From: Agrostemma githago | Lineage: Eukaryota > Streptophyta > Magnoliopsida > Caryophyllales > Caryophyllaceae | DNA: 64,000 nucleotides | NCBI GenBank assembly: GCA_958450325.1 | Contig: OY288259.1 | Span: forward strand, 22,500,734 to 22,564,733 | Direction: 5' to 3' | Part shown: one piece after another, positions 1 through 11,555 of the stretch | Numbering within the stretch: the first letter of the stretch is position 1 | How the letters are laid out: each line of letters starts with the position of its first letter | Translations under genes and position numbers: made by a program | Notes under the pieces: model-generated | Databases searched by the model: none | What the model saw: the letters and a program-made list of their open reading frames with translations, nothing else | Told to the model about the DNA's origin: nothing

Positions 1-791
1 TAGATTAGGCGGACCCGCTTCGCGGCTCCGCCTAATCCAACCCTAAACCCTTTTCCTTATTCAAGGTCAATAAACCCGCAAGAAACTGAACCCTAAGAGG
101 GTATTGGTGAACCCTGTCGTGGATGTGATTCAAAGATGGGACACTGAACCTTAAGAGTAGGGTACCACATAAGACGGGACGGAAAAGGGTTTAGGGTTGG
201 ATTAGGCGGACCCGTTTCACGGCTCCGCCTAATCCAACCCTAAACCCTTTTCCTTATTCAAGGTCACTAAACCCGCAAGAAACTGAACCCTAAGAGGGTA
301 TTGGTGAACCCTGTCGTGGATGTGATTCAAAGATGGGACACTGAACCTTAAGAGTAGGGTACCGCATAAGACGGGACGGAAAAGGGTTTAGGGTTGGATT
401 AGGCGGACCCGCTTCGCGGCTCCGCCTAATCCAACCCTAAACCCTTTTCCTTATTCAAGGTCACTAAACCCGCAAGAAACTGATCCCTACGAGGGTATTG
501 GTGAACCCTGTCGTGGATGTGTTTCAAAGATGGGACACTGAACCTTAAGAGTAGGGTACCGCATATGACGGGACGGAAAAGGGTTTAGGGTTGGATTAGG
601 CGGACCCGCTTCGCGGCTCCGCCTAATCCAACCCTAAACCCTTTTCCTTATTCAAGGTAACTAAACCCGCAAGAAACTGAACCCTAAGAGGGTATTGGTG
701 AACCCTGTCGTGGATGTGATTCAAAGATGGGACACTGAACCTTAAGAGTAGGGTACCGCATAAGACGGGACGGAAAAGGGTTTAGGGTTGG

Positions 792-979
792 ATTAGGCGG
801 ACCCGCGAACCTAATCCAACCCTAAACCCCTTTCCTTATTCAAGGTCACTAAACTCGCAAGAAACTGAACCCTAAGAGGGTATTGGTGAACCCTATCGTG
901 GATGTGATTCAAAGATGGGACACTGAACCTTATGAGTAGGGTACCGCATAAGACGGGACGGAAAAGGGTTTAGGGTTGG
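792..979 (+). repeat. Short monomer S, 188 bp
   Basis: The hairpin tip reads acccgcgaacctaatcc instead of the full tip, 9 bp shorter than consensus. Private changes are aaactcgcaag and ccttatgag. It carries the S-linked variants aaacccc and ccctatcg. Confidence 0.92.
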
Positions 980-1767
980 ATTAGGCGGACCCGCTTCGCG
1001 GCTCCGCCTAATCCAACCCTAAACCCTTTTCCTTATTCAAGGTCACTAAACCCGCAAGAAACTGAACCCTAAGAGGGTATTGGTGAACCCTGTCGTGGAT
1101 GTGATTCAAAGATGGGACACTGAACCTTAAGAGTAGGGTACCGCATAAGACGGGACGGAAAAGAGTTTACGGTTGGATTAGGCGGACCCGCTTCGCGGCT
1201 CCGCCTAATCCAACCCTAAACCCATTTCCTTATTCAAGGTAACTAAACCCGCAAGAAACTGAACCCTAAGAGGGTATTGGTGAACCCTGTCGTGGATGTG
1301 ATTCAAAGATGGGACACTGAACCTTAAGAGTAGGGTACCGCATAAGACGGGACGGAAAAGGGTTTAGGGTTGGATTAGGCGGACCCGCTTCGCGGCTCCG
1401 CCTAATCCAACCCTAAACCCTTTTCCTTATTCAAGGTCATTAAACCCGCAAGAAAATGAACCCTACGAGGGTATTGGTGAACCCTGTCGTGGATGTGATT
1501 CAAAGATGGGACACTGAACCTTAAGAGTAGGGTACCGCATAAGACGGGACGGAAAAGGGTTTAGGGTTGGATTAGGCGGACCCGCTTTGCGGCTCCGCCT
1601 AATCCAACCCTAAACCCTTTTCCTTATTCAAGGTCACTAAACCCGCAAGAAACTGAACCCTAAGAGGGTATTGGTGAACCCTGTCGTGGATGTGATTCAA
1701 AGATGGGACACTGAACCTTAAGAGTAGGGTACCGCATAAGACGGGACGGAAAAGGGTTTAGGGTTGG

Positions 1768-1956
1768 ATTAGGCTGACCCGCGAACCTAATCCAACCCTA
1801 AACCCCTTTCCTTATTAAAGGTCACTAAACCCGCAAGAAACTGAACCCTAAGAGGGTATTGGTGAACCCTATCGTGGATGTGAATTCAAAGATGGGACAC
1901 TGAACCTTAAGAGTAGGGTACCACATAAGACGGGACGGAAAAGGGTTTAGGGTTGG
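1768..1956 (+). repeat. Short monomer S with 1-bp insertion, 189 bp
   Basis: The S tip is present, with ggctgac in the left arm. A one-base insertion gives tgaattcaaag, creating a GAATTC (EcoRI) site at 1882-1887 that I saw nowhere else. Confidence 0.9.
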
Positions 1957-2153
1957 ATTAGGCGGACCCGCTTCGCGGCTCTGCCTAATCCAACCCTAAA
2001 CCCTTTTCCTTATTCAAGGTAACTAAACCCGCAAGAAACTGAACCCTAAGAGGGTATTGGTGAACCCTGTCGTGGATGTGATTCAAAGATGGGACACTGA
2101 ACCTTAAGAGTAGGGTACCGCATAAGACGGGACGGAAAAGGGTTTAGGGTTGG

Positions 2154-2341
2154 ATTAGGCGGACCCGCGAACCTAATCCAACCCTAAACCCCTTTCCTTA
2201 TTCAAGGTCACTAAACCCGCAAGAAACTGAACCCTAAGAGGGTATTGGTGAACCCTATCGTGGATGTGATTCAAAGATGGGACACTGAACCTTAAGAGTA
2301 GGGTACCGCATAAGACGGGACGGAAAAGGGTTTAGGGTTGG
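2154..2341 (+). repeat. Short monomer S, 188 bp
   Basis: The S tip comes with linked aaacccc and ccctatcg. It is the last monomer of HOR unit A1 and corresponds to the short copy at 3900. Confidence 0.92.
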
Positions 2342-2735
2342 ATTAGGCGGACCCGCTTCGCGGCTCCGCCTAATCCAACCCTAAACCCTTTTCCTTATTC
2401 AAGGTCACTAAACCCGCAAGAAACTGAACCCTACGAGGGTATTGGTGAACCCTGTCGTGGATGTGTTTCAAAGATGGGACACTGAACCTTAAGAGTAGGG
2501 TACCGCATAAGACGAGACGGAAAAGGGTTTAGGGTTGGATTAGGCGGACCCGCTTCGCGGCTCCGCCTAATCCAACCCTAAACCCTTTTCCTTATTCAAG
2601 GTAACTAAACCCGCAAGAAACTGAACCGTAAGAGGGTATTGGTGAACCCTGTCGTGGATGTGATTCAAAGATGGGACACTGAACCTTAAGAGTAGGGTAC
2701 CGCATAAGACGGGACGGAAAAGGGTTTAGGGTTGG

Positions 2736-2923
2736 ATTAGGCGGACCCGCGAACCTAATCCAACCCTAAACCCCTTTCCTTATTCAAGGTCACTAAACCC
2801 GCAACAAACTGAACCCTAAGAGGGTATTGGTGAACCCTATCGTGGATGTGATTCAAAGATGGGACACTGAACCTTAAGAGTAGGGTACCGCATAAGACGG
2901 GACGGAAAAGGGTTTACGGTTGG
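2736..2923 (+). repeat. Short monomer S, 188 bp
   Basis: The S tip is present with a private cgcaacaaactg change and a tttacggttgg tail. It is the counterpart of the short copy at 792, 1944 bp upstream. Confidence 0.92.
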
Positions 2924-3514
2924 ATTAGGCGGACCCGCTTCGCGGCTCCGCCTAATCTAACCCTAAACCCTTTTCCTTATTCAAGGTCACTAAACCCGCA
3001 AGAAACTGAACCCTAAGAGGGTATTGGTGAACCCTGTCGTGGATGTGATTCAAAGAAGGGACACTGAACCTTAAGAGTAGGGTACCGCATAAGACGGGAC
3101 GGAAAAGAGTTTAGGGTTGGATTAGGCGGACCCGCTTCGCGGCTCCGCCTAATCCAACCCTAAACCCTTTTCCTTATTCAAGGTAACTAAACCCGCAAGA
3201 AACTGAACCCTAAGAGGGTATTGGTGAACCCTGTCGTGGATGTGATTCAAAGATGGGACACTGAACCTTAAGAGTAGGGTACCGCATAAGACGGGACGGA
3301 AAAGGGTTTAGGGTTGGATTAGGCGGACCCGCTTCGCGGCTCCGCCTAATCCAACCCTAAACCCTTTTCCTTATTCAAGGTCATTAAACCCGCAAGAAAA
3401 TGAACCCTACGAGGGTATTGGTGAACCCTGTCGTGGATGTGATTCAAAGATGGGACACTGAACCTTAAGAGTAGGGTACCGCATAAGACGGGACGGAAAA
3501 GGGTTTAGAGTTGG

Positions 3515-3702
3515 ATTAGGCGGACCCGCGAACCTAATCCAACCCTAAACCCCTTTCCTTATTAAAGGTCACTAAACCCGCAAGAAACTGAATCCTAAGA
3601 GGGTATTGGTGAACCCTATCGTGGATGTGATTCAAAGATGGGACACTGAACCTTAAGAGTAGGGTACCGCCTAAGACGGGACGGAAAAGGGTTTAGGGTT
3701 GG
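3515..3702 (+). repeat. Short monomer S, 188 bp
   Basis: The S tip follows a tttagagttgg left arm. Private changes include gaatcctaag and ccgcctaagac. It shares attaaaggtc with the copy at 1768, supporting their equivalence in the HOR. Confidence 0.92.
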
Positions 3703-3899
3703 ATTAGGCGGACCCGCTTCGCGGCTCCGCCTAATCCAACCCTAAACCCTTTTCCTTATTCAAGGTAACTAAACCCGCAAGAAACTGAACCCTAAGAGGG
3801 TATTGGTGAACCCTGTCGTGGATGTGATTCAAAGATGGGACACTGAACCTTAAGAGTAGGGTACCGCATAAGACGGGACGGAAAAGGGTTTAGGGTTGG

Positions 3900-4087
3900 A
3901 TTAGGCGGGCCCGCGAACCTAATCCAACCCTAAACCCCTTTCCTTATTCAAGGTCACTAAACCCGCAAGAAACTGAACCCTAAGAGGGTATTGGTGAACC
4001 CTATCGTGGATGTGATTCAAAGATGGGACACTGAACCTTAAGAGTAGGGTACCGCATAAGACGGGACGGAAAAGGGTTTAGGGTTGG
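3900..4087 (+). repeat. Short monomer S, 188 bp
   Basis: The S tip is present with ggcgggcccgcg in place of ggcggacccgcg, creating GGGCCC. Confidence 0.92.
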
Positions 4088-4481
4088 ATTAGGCGGACCC
4101 GCTTCGCGGCTCCGCCTAATCCAACCCTAAACCCTTTTCCTTATTCAAGGTCACTAAACCCGCAAGAAACTGAACCCTAAGAGGGTATTGGTGAACCCTG
4201 TCGTGGATGTGATTCAAAAATGGGACACTGAACCTTAAGAGTAGGGTACCGCATAAGACGGGACGGAAAAGGGTTTAGGGATGGATTAGGCGGACCCGCT
4301 TCGCGGCTCTGCCTAATCCAACCCTAAACTCTTTTCCTTATTCAAGGTCACTAAACCCGCAAGAAACTGAACCCTAAGATGGTATTGGTGAACCCTGTCG
4401 TGGATGTGATTCAAAGATGGGACACTGAACCTTAAGAGTAGGGTACCGCATAAGACGGGACGGAAAAGGGTTTACGGTTGG

Positions 4482-5269
4482 ATTAGGCAGACCCGCTTCG
4501 CGGCTCCGCCTAATCCAACCCTAAACCCTTTTCCTTATTCGAGGTCACTAAACCCGCAAGAAACTGAACCCTAAGAGGGTATTGGTGAACCCTGTCGTGG
4601 ATGTGATTCAAAGATGGGACACTGAACCTTAAGAGTAGGGTACCGCATAAGACGGGACGGAAAAGGGTTTAGGGTTGGATTAGGCGGACCCGTTTCGCGG
4701 CTCCGCCTAATCCAACCCTAAACCCTTTTCCTTATTCAAGGTCACTAAACCCGCAAGAAACTGAACCCTAAGAGGGTATTGGTGAACCCTGTCGTGGATG
4801 TGATTCAAAGATGGGACACTGAACCTTAAGAGTAGGGTACCGCATAAGACGGGACGGAAAAGAGTTTAGGGTTGGATTAGGCGGACCCGCTTCGCGGCTC
4901 CGCCTAATCCAACCCTAAACCCTTTTCCTTATTCAAGGTAACTAAACCCGCAAGAAACTGAACCCTAAGAGGGTATTGGTGAACCCTGTCGTAGATGTGA
5001 TTCAAAGATGGGACACTGAACCTTAAGAGTAGGGTACCGCATAAGACAGGACGGAAAAGGGTTTAGGGTTGGATTAGGCGGACCCGCTTCGCGGCTCCGC
5101 CTAATCCAACCCTAAACCCTTTTCCTTATTCAAGGTCACTAAACCCGCAAGAAACTGAACCCTAAGAGGGTATTGGTGAACCCTGTCGTGGATGTGATTC
5201 AAAGATGGGACACTGAACCTTAAGAGTAGGGTACCGCATAAGACGGGACGGAAAAGGGTTTACGGTTGG
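4482..5269. repeat. HOR unit B1, 4 monomers (788 bp)
   Basis: Order C, V, W, n at 4482, 4679, 4876 and 5073. The markers ggcagac with cgaggtc, cccgtttcg with gagttt, and gtagatg with gacagg all recur 788 bp later. Confidence 0.8.
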
Positions 5270-6057
5270 ATTAGGCAGACCCGCTTCGCGGCTCCGCCTA
5301 ATCCAACCCTAAACCCTTTTCCTTATTCGAGGTCACTAAACCCGCAAGAAACTGAACCCTAAGAGGGTATTGGTGAACCCTGTCGTGGATGTGATTCAAA
5401 GATGGGACACTGAACCTTAAGAGTAGGGTACCGCATAAGACGGGACGGAAAAGGGTTTAGGGTTGGATTAGGCGGACCCGTTTCGCGGCTCCGCCTAATC
5501 CAACCCTAAACCCTTTTCCTTATTCAAGGTCACTAAACCCGCAAGAAACTGAACCCTAAGAGGGTATTGGTGAACCCTGTCGTGGATGTGATTCAAAGAT
5601 GGGACACTGAACCTTAAGAGTAGGGTACCGCATAAGACGGGACGGAAAAGAGTTTAGGGTTGGATTAGGCAGACCCGCTTCGCGGCTCCGCCTAATCCAA
5701 CCCTAAACCCTTTTCCTTATTCAAGGTAACTAAACCCGCAAGAAACTGAACCCTAAGAGGGTATTGGTGAACCCTGTCGTAGATGTGATTCAAAGATGGG
5801 ACACTGAACCTTAAGAGTAGGGTACCGCATAAGACAGGACGGAAAAGGGTTTAGGGTTGGATTAGGCGGACCCGCTTCGCGGCTCCGCCTAATCCAACCC
5901 TAAACCCTTTTCCTTATTCAAGGTCACTAAACCCGCAAGAAACTGAACCCTAAGAGGGTATTGGTGAACCCGGTCGTGGATGTGATTCAAAGATGGGACA
6001 CTGAACCTTAAGAGTAGGGTACCGCATAAGACGGGACGGAAAAGGGTTCAGGGTTGG
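5270..6057. repeat. HOR unit B2, 4 monomers (788 bp)
   Basis: Order C, V, W, G at 5270, 5467, 5664 and 5861. The first three match the previous unit. The fourth is type G (cccggtcg, gttcaggg tail) rather than n, so the duplication boundary lies near 5861. Confidence 0.78.
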
Positions 6058-6254
6058 ATTAGGCGGACCCGCTTCGCGGCTCCGCCTAATCCGACCCTCA
6101 ACCCTTTTCCTTCTTCAAGGTCACTAAACCCGCAAGAAACTGAACCCTAAGAGGGTATTGGTGAACCCTGTCGTGGATGTGATTCAAAAATGGGACACTG
6201 AACCTTAAGAGTAGGGTACCGCATAAGACGGGACGGAAAAGGGTTTAGGGATGG

Positions 6255-8215
6255 ATTAGGCGGACCCGCTTCGCGGCTCCGCCTAATCCAACCCTAAACC
6301 CTTTTCCTTATTCAAGGTAACTAAACCCGCAAGAAACTGAACCCTAAGAGGGTATTGGTGAACCCTGTCGTGGATGTGATTCAAAGATGGGACACTGAAC
6401 CTTAAGAGTAGGGTACCGCATAAGACGGGACGGAAAAGGGTTTAGGGTTGGATTAGGCGGACCCGCTTCGCGGCTCCGCCTAATCCAACCCTAAACCCTT
6501 TTCCTTATTCAAGGTCACTAAACCCGCAAGAAACTGAACCCTAAGAGGGCATTGGTGAACCCTGTCGTGGATGTGATTCAAAGATGGGACACTGAAACTT
6601 AAGAGTAGGGTACCGCATAAGACGGGACGGAAAAGAGTTTAGGGTTGGATTAGGCGGACCCGCTTCGCGGCTCCGCCTAATCCAACCCTAAACCCTTTTC
6701 CTTATTCAAGGTAACTAAACCCGCAAGAAACTGAACCCTAAGAGGGTATTGGTGAACCCTGTCGTAGATGTGATTCAAAGATGGGACACTGAACCTTAAG
6801 AGTAGGGTACCGCATAAGACAGGACGGAAAAGGGTTTAGGGTTGGATTAGGCGGACCCGCTTCGCGGCTCCGCCTAATCCAACCCTAAACCCTTTTCCTT
6901 ATTCAAGGTCACTAAACCCGCAAGAAACTGAACCCTAAGAGGGTATTGGTGAACCCGGTCGTGGATGTGATTCAAAGATGGGACACTGAACCTTAAGAGT
7001 AGGGTACCGCATAAGACGGGACGGAAAAGGGTTAAGGGTTGGATTAGGCGGACCCGCTTCGCGGCTCCGCCTAATCCGACCCTCAACCCTTTTCCTTATT
7101 CAAGGTCACTAAACCCGCAAGAAACTGAACCCTAAGAGGGCATTGGTGAACCCTGTCGTGGATGTGATTCAAAGATGGGACACTGAAACTTAAGAGTAGG
7201 GTACCGCATAAGACGGGACGGAAAAGAGTTTAGGGTTGGATTAGGCGGACCCGCTTCGCGGCTCCGCCTAATCCAACCCTAAACCCTTTTCCTTATTCAA
7301 GGTAACAAAACCCGCAAGAAACTGAACCCTAAGAGGGTATTGGTGAACCCTGTCGTGGATGTGATTCAAAGATGGGACACTGAACCTTAAGAGTAGGGTA
7401 CCGCATAAGACAGGACGGAAAAGGGTTTAGGGTTGGATTAGGCGGACCCGCTTCGCGGCTCCGCCTAATCCAACCCTAAACCCTTTTCCTTATTCAAGGT
7501 CACTAAACCCGCAAGAAACTGAACCCTGAGAGGGTATTGGTGAACCCGGTCGTGGATGTGATTCAAAGACGGGACACTGAACCATAAGAGTAGGGTACCG
7601 CATAAGACGGGACGGAAAAGGGTTTAGGGTTGGATTAGGCGGACCCGCGAACCTAATCCAACCCTAATCCCCTTTCCTTATTCAAGGTCACTAAACCCGC
7701 AAGAAACTGAACCCTAAGAGGGTATTAGTGAACCCTATCGTGGATGTGATTCAAAGATGGGACACTGAACCTTAAGAGTAGGGTACCGCATAAGACGGGA
7801 CGGAAAAGGGTTTAGGGATGGATTAGGCGGACCCGTCTCGCGGCTCCGCCTAATCCAACCCTAAACCCTTTTCCTTATTCAAGGTCACTAAACCCGCAAG
7901 AAACTGAACCCTAAGAGGGTATTGGTGAACCCTGTCGTGGATGTGATTCAAAAATGGGACACTGAACCTTAAGAGTAGGGTACCGCATAAGACGGGACGG
8001 AAAAGGGTTTAGGGATGGATTAGGCGGACCCGCTTCGCGGCTCTGCCTAATCCAACCCTAAACTCTTTTCCTTATTCAAGGTCACTAAACCCGCAAGAAA
8101 CTGAACCCTAAGATGGTATTGGTGAACCCTGTCGTGGATGTGATTCAAAGATGGGACACTGAACCTTAAGAGTAGGGTACCGCATAAGACGGGACGGAAA
8201 AGGGTTTAGGGATGG
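6255..8215. repeat. HOR unit C1, 10 monomers (1961 bp)
   Basis: Order: ggtaact-n, H, W, G, H (ccgaccctcaac head), A, P, S, N, T. The single S monomer makes the period 1961 rather than 1970. Private change: ccctgagag in the P monomer near 7527. Confidence 0.88.
7634..7821 (+). repeat. Short monomer S, 188 bp
   Basis: The S tip is followed by ccctaatcccc, which removes the right-arm telobox octamer, and by attagtgaacc. It sits between P and N in the 10-mer. Confidence 0.92.
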
Positions 8216-10176
8216 ATTAGGCGGACCCGCTTCGCGGCTCCGCCTAATCCAACCCTAAACCCTTTTCCTTATTCAAGGTAACTAAACCCGCAAGAAACTG
8301 AACCCTAAGAGGGTATTGGTGAACCCTGTCGTGGATGTGATTCAAAGATGGGACACTGAACCTTAAGAGTAGGGTACCGCATAAGACGGGACGGAAAAGG
8401 GTTTAGGGTTGGATTAGGCGGACCCGCTTCGCGGCTCCGCCTAATCCAACCCTAAACCCTTTTCCTTATTCAAGGTCACTAAACCCGCAAGAAACTGAAC
8501 CCTAAGAGGGCATTGGTGAACCCTGTCGTGGATGTGATTCAAAGATGGGACACTGAAACTTAAGAGTAGGGTACCGCATAAGACGGGACGGAAAAGAGTT
8601 TAGGGTTGGATTAGGCGGACCCGCTTCGCGGCTCCGCCTAATCCAACCCTAAACCCTTTTCCTTATTCAAGGTAACTAAACCCGCAAGAAACTGAACCCT
8701 AAGAGGGTATTGGTGAACCCTGTCGTAGATGTGATTCAAAGATGGGACACTGAACCTTAAGAGTAGGGTACCGCATAAGACAGGACGGAAAAGGGTTTAG
8801 GGTTGGATTAGGCGGACCCGCTTCGCGGCTCCGCCTAATCCAACCCTAAACCCTTTTCCTTATTCAAGGTCACTAAACCCGCAAGAAACTGAACCCTAAG
8901 AGGGTATTGGTGAACCCGGTCGTGGATGTGATTCAAAGATGGGACACTGAACCTTAAGAGTAGGGTACCGCATAAGACGGGACGGAAAAGGGTTAAGGGT
9001 TGGATTAGGCGGACCCGCTTCGCGGCTCCGCCTAATCCGACCCTCAACCCTTTTCCTTATTCAAGGTCACTAAACCCGCAAGAAACTGAACCCTAAGAGG
9101 GCATTGGTGAACCCTGTCGTGGATGTGATTCAAAGATGGGACACTGAAACTTAAGAGTAGGGTACCGCATAAGACGGGACGGAAAAGAGTTTAGGGTTGG
9201 ATTAGGCGGACCCGCTTCGCGGCTCCGCCTAATCCAACCCTAAACCCTTTTCCTTATTCAAGGTAACAAAACCCGCAAGAAACTGAACCCTAAGAGGGTA
9301 TTGGTGAACCCTGTCGTGGATGTGATTCAAAGATGGGACACTGAACCTTAAGAGTAGGGTACCGCATAAGACAGGACGGAAAAGGGTTTAGGGTTGGATT
9401 AGGCGGACCCGCTTCGCGGCTCCGCCTAATCCAACCCTAAACCCTTTTCCTTATTCAAGGTCACTAAACCCGCAAGAAACTGAACCCTAAGAGGGTATTG
9501 GTGAACCCGGTCGTGGATGTGATTCAAAGACGGGACACTGAACCATAAGAGTAGGGTACCGCATAAGACGGGACGGAAAAGGGTTTAGGGTTGGATTAGG
9601 CGGACCCGCGAACCTAATCCAACCCTAATCCCCTTTCCTTATTCAAGGTCACTAAACCCGCAAGAAACTGAACCCTAAGAGGGTATTAGTGAACCCTATC
9701 GTGGATGTGATTCAAAGATGGGACACTGAACCTTAAGAGTAGGGTACCGCATAAGACGGGACGGAAAAGGGTTTAGGGATGGATTAGGCGGACCCGTCTC
9801 GCGGCTCCGCCTAATCCAACCCTAAACCCTTTTCCTTATTCAAGGTCACTAAACCCGCAAGAAACTGAACCCTAAGAGGGTATTGGTGAACCCTGTCGTG
9901 GATGTGATTCAAAAATGGGACACTGAACCTTAAGAGTAGGGTACCGCATAAGACGGGACGGAAAAGGGTTTAGGGATGGATTAGGCGGACCCGCTTCGCG
10001 GCTCTGCCTAATCCAACCCTAAACTCTTTTCCTTATTCAAGGTCACTAAACCCGCAAGAAACTGAACCCTAAGATGGTATTGGTGAACCCTGTCGTGGAT
10101 GTGATTCAAAGATGGGACACTGAACCTTAAGAGTAGGGTACCGCATAAGACGGGACGGAAAAGGGTTTACGGTTGG
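8216..10176. repeat. HOR unit C2, 10 monomers (1961 bp)
   Basis: This is a tandem copy of the preceding unit with the same order. I noted few differences: the P monomer reads ccctaagag, and the final T ends tttacggttgg instead of tttagggatgg. Its near-identity points to a recent segmental duplication, or to an assembly duplication that long reads should exclude. Confidence 0.88.
9595..9782 (+). repeat. Short monomer S, 188 bp
   Basis: This is the counterpart of the copy at 7634, sharing ccctaatcccc and attagtg, exactly 1961 bp downstream. Confidence 0.92.
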
Positions 10177-11555
10177 ATTAGGCAGACCCGCTTCGCGGCT
10201 CCGCCTAATCCAACCCTAAACCCTTTTCCTTATTCGAGGTCACTAAACCCGCAAGAAACTGAACCCTAAGAGGGTATTGGTGAACCCTGTCGTGGATGTG
10301 ATTCAAAGATGGGACACTGAACCTTAAGAGTAGGGTACCGCATAAGACGGGACGGAAAAGGGTTTAGGGTTGGATTAGGCGGACCCGTTTCGCGGCTCCG
10401 CCTAATCCAACCCTAAACCCTTTTCCTTATTCAAGGTCACTAAACCCGCAAGAAACTGAACCCTAAGAGGGTATTGGTGAACCCTGTCGTGGATGTGATT
10501 CAAAGATGGGACACTGAACCTTAAGAGTAGGGTACCGCATAAGACGGGACGGAAAAGAGTTTAGGGTTGGATTAGGCGGACCCGCTTCGCGGCTCCGCCT
10601 AATCCAACCCTAAACCCTTTTCCTTATTCAAGGTAACTAAACCCGCAAGAAACTGAACCCTAAGAGGGTATTGGTGAACCCTGTCGTAGATGTGATTCAA
10701 AGATGGCACACTGAACCTTAAGAGTAGGGTACCGCATAAGACAGGACGGAAAAGGGTTTAGGGTTGGATTAGGCGGACCCGCTTCGCGGCTCCGCCTAAT
10801 CCAACCCTAAACCCTTTTCCTTATTCAAGGTCACTAAACCCGCAAGAAACTGAACCCTAAGAGGGTATTGGTGAACCCGGTCGTGGATGTGATTCAAAGA
10901 TGGGACACTGAACCTTAAGAGTAGGGTACCGCATAAGACGGGACGGAAAAGGGTTAAGGGTTGGATTAGGCGGACCCGCTTCGCGGCTCCGCCTAATCCG
11001 ACCCTCAACCCTTTTCCTTATTCAAGGTCACTAAACCCGCAAGAAAGTGAACCCTAAGAGGGTATTGGTGAACCCTGTCGTGGATGTGATTCAAAAATGG
11101 GACACTGAACCTTAAGAGTAGGGTACCGCATAAGACGGGACGGAAAAGGGTTTAGGGATGGATTAGGCGGACCCGCTTCGCGGCTCCGCCTAATCCAACC
11201 CTAAACCCTTTTCCTTATTCAAGGTAACTAAACCCGCAAGAAACTGAACCCTAAGAGGGTATTGGTGAACCCTGTCGTGGATGTGATTCAAAGATGGGAC
11301 ACTGAACCTTAAGAGTAGGGTACCGCATACGACAGGACGGAAAAGGGTTTAGGGTTGGATTAGGCGGACCCGCTTCGCGGCTCCGCCTAATCCAACCCTA
11401 AACCCCTTTCCTTGTTCAAGGTCACTAAACCCGCAAGAAACTGAACCCTAAGAGGGTATTGGTGAACCCGGTCGTGGATGTGATTCAAAGATGGGACACT
11501 GAACCTTAAGAGTAGGGAACCGCATAAAACGGGACGGAAAAGGGTTTAGGGTTGG
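10177..11555. repeat. Transitional block C-V-W-G-N-B-E (7 monomers)
   Basis: Starts run from 10177 to 11359. The first three repeat the 4-mer order seen near 4.5 kb; G-N-B-E then introduces the order that dominates downstream. Private changes: gatggcacac near 10704, gaaagtgaacc near 11042, catacgacagg near 11327. Confidence 0.75.

Larger units (their letters stand above)
398..2341. repeat. HOR unit A1, 10 monomers (1944 bp)
   Basis: Starts lie at 398, 595, 792(S), 980, 1177, 1374, 1571, 1768(S), 1957 and 2154(S). Marker variants gatgtgtttcaaag (first monomer) and ggtcattaaac with gaaaatgaaccctacg (sixth) recur 1944 bp downstream, defining the period. Confidence 0.75.
2342..4087. repeat. HOR unit A2, 9 monomers (1746 bp)
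   Basis: Starts lie at 2342, 2539, 2736(S), 2924, 3121, 3318, 3515(S), 3703 and 3900(S). The order matches the previous unit except that the counterpart of the 1571 monomer is missing between 3318 and 3515, a clean one-monomer loss or gain. Confidence 0.75.

Noticed and set aside
378..450. Palindromes as MITE terminal inverted repeats or transposon ends.
   Set aside because: The inverted repeat has only a 3-nt tip, recurs at every junction in phase, and shows no target-site duplication or internal element.
6874..7086. A 70-codon minus-strand open frame beginning with TTG, repeated almost identically at 15 sites between 6.9 and 36.6 kb.
   Set aside because: It exists only where a G monomer (gttaaggg removes a TAA) is followed by a ccctcaaccc right arm (which supplies the TTG). 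It spans a monomer junction, uses no ATG, has no neighbouring gene signals and is closed by stops in most other copies. It is a by-product of satellite variants.
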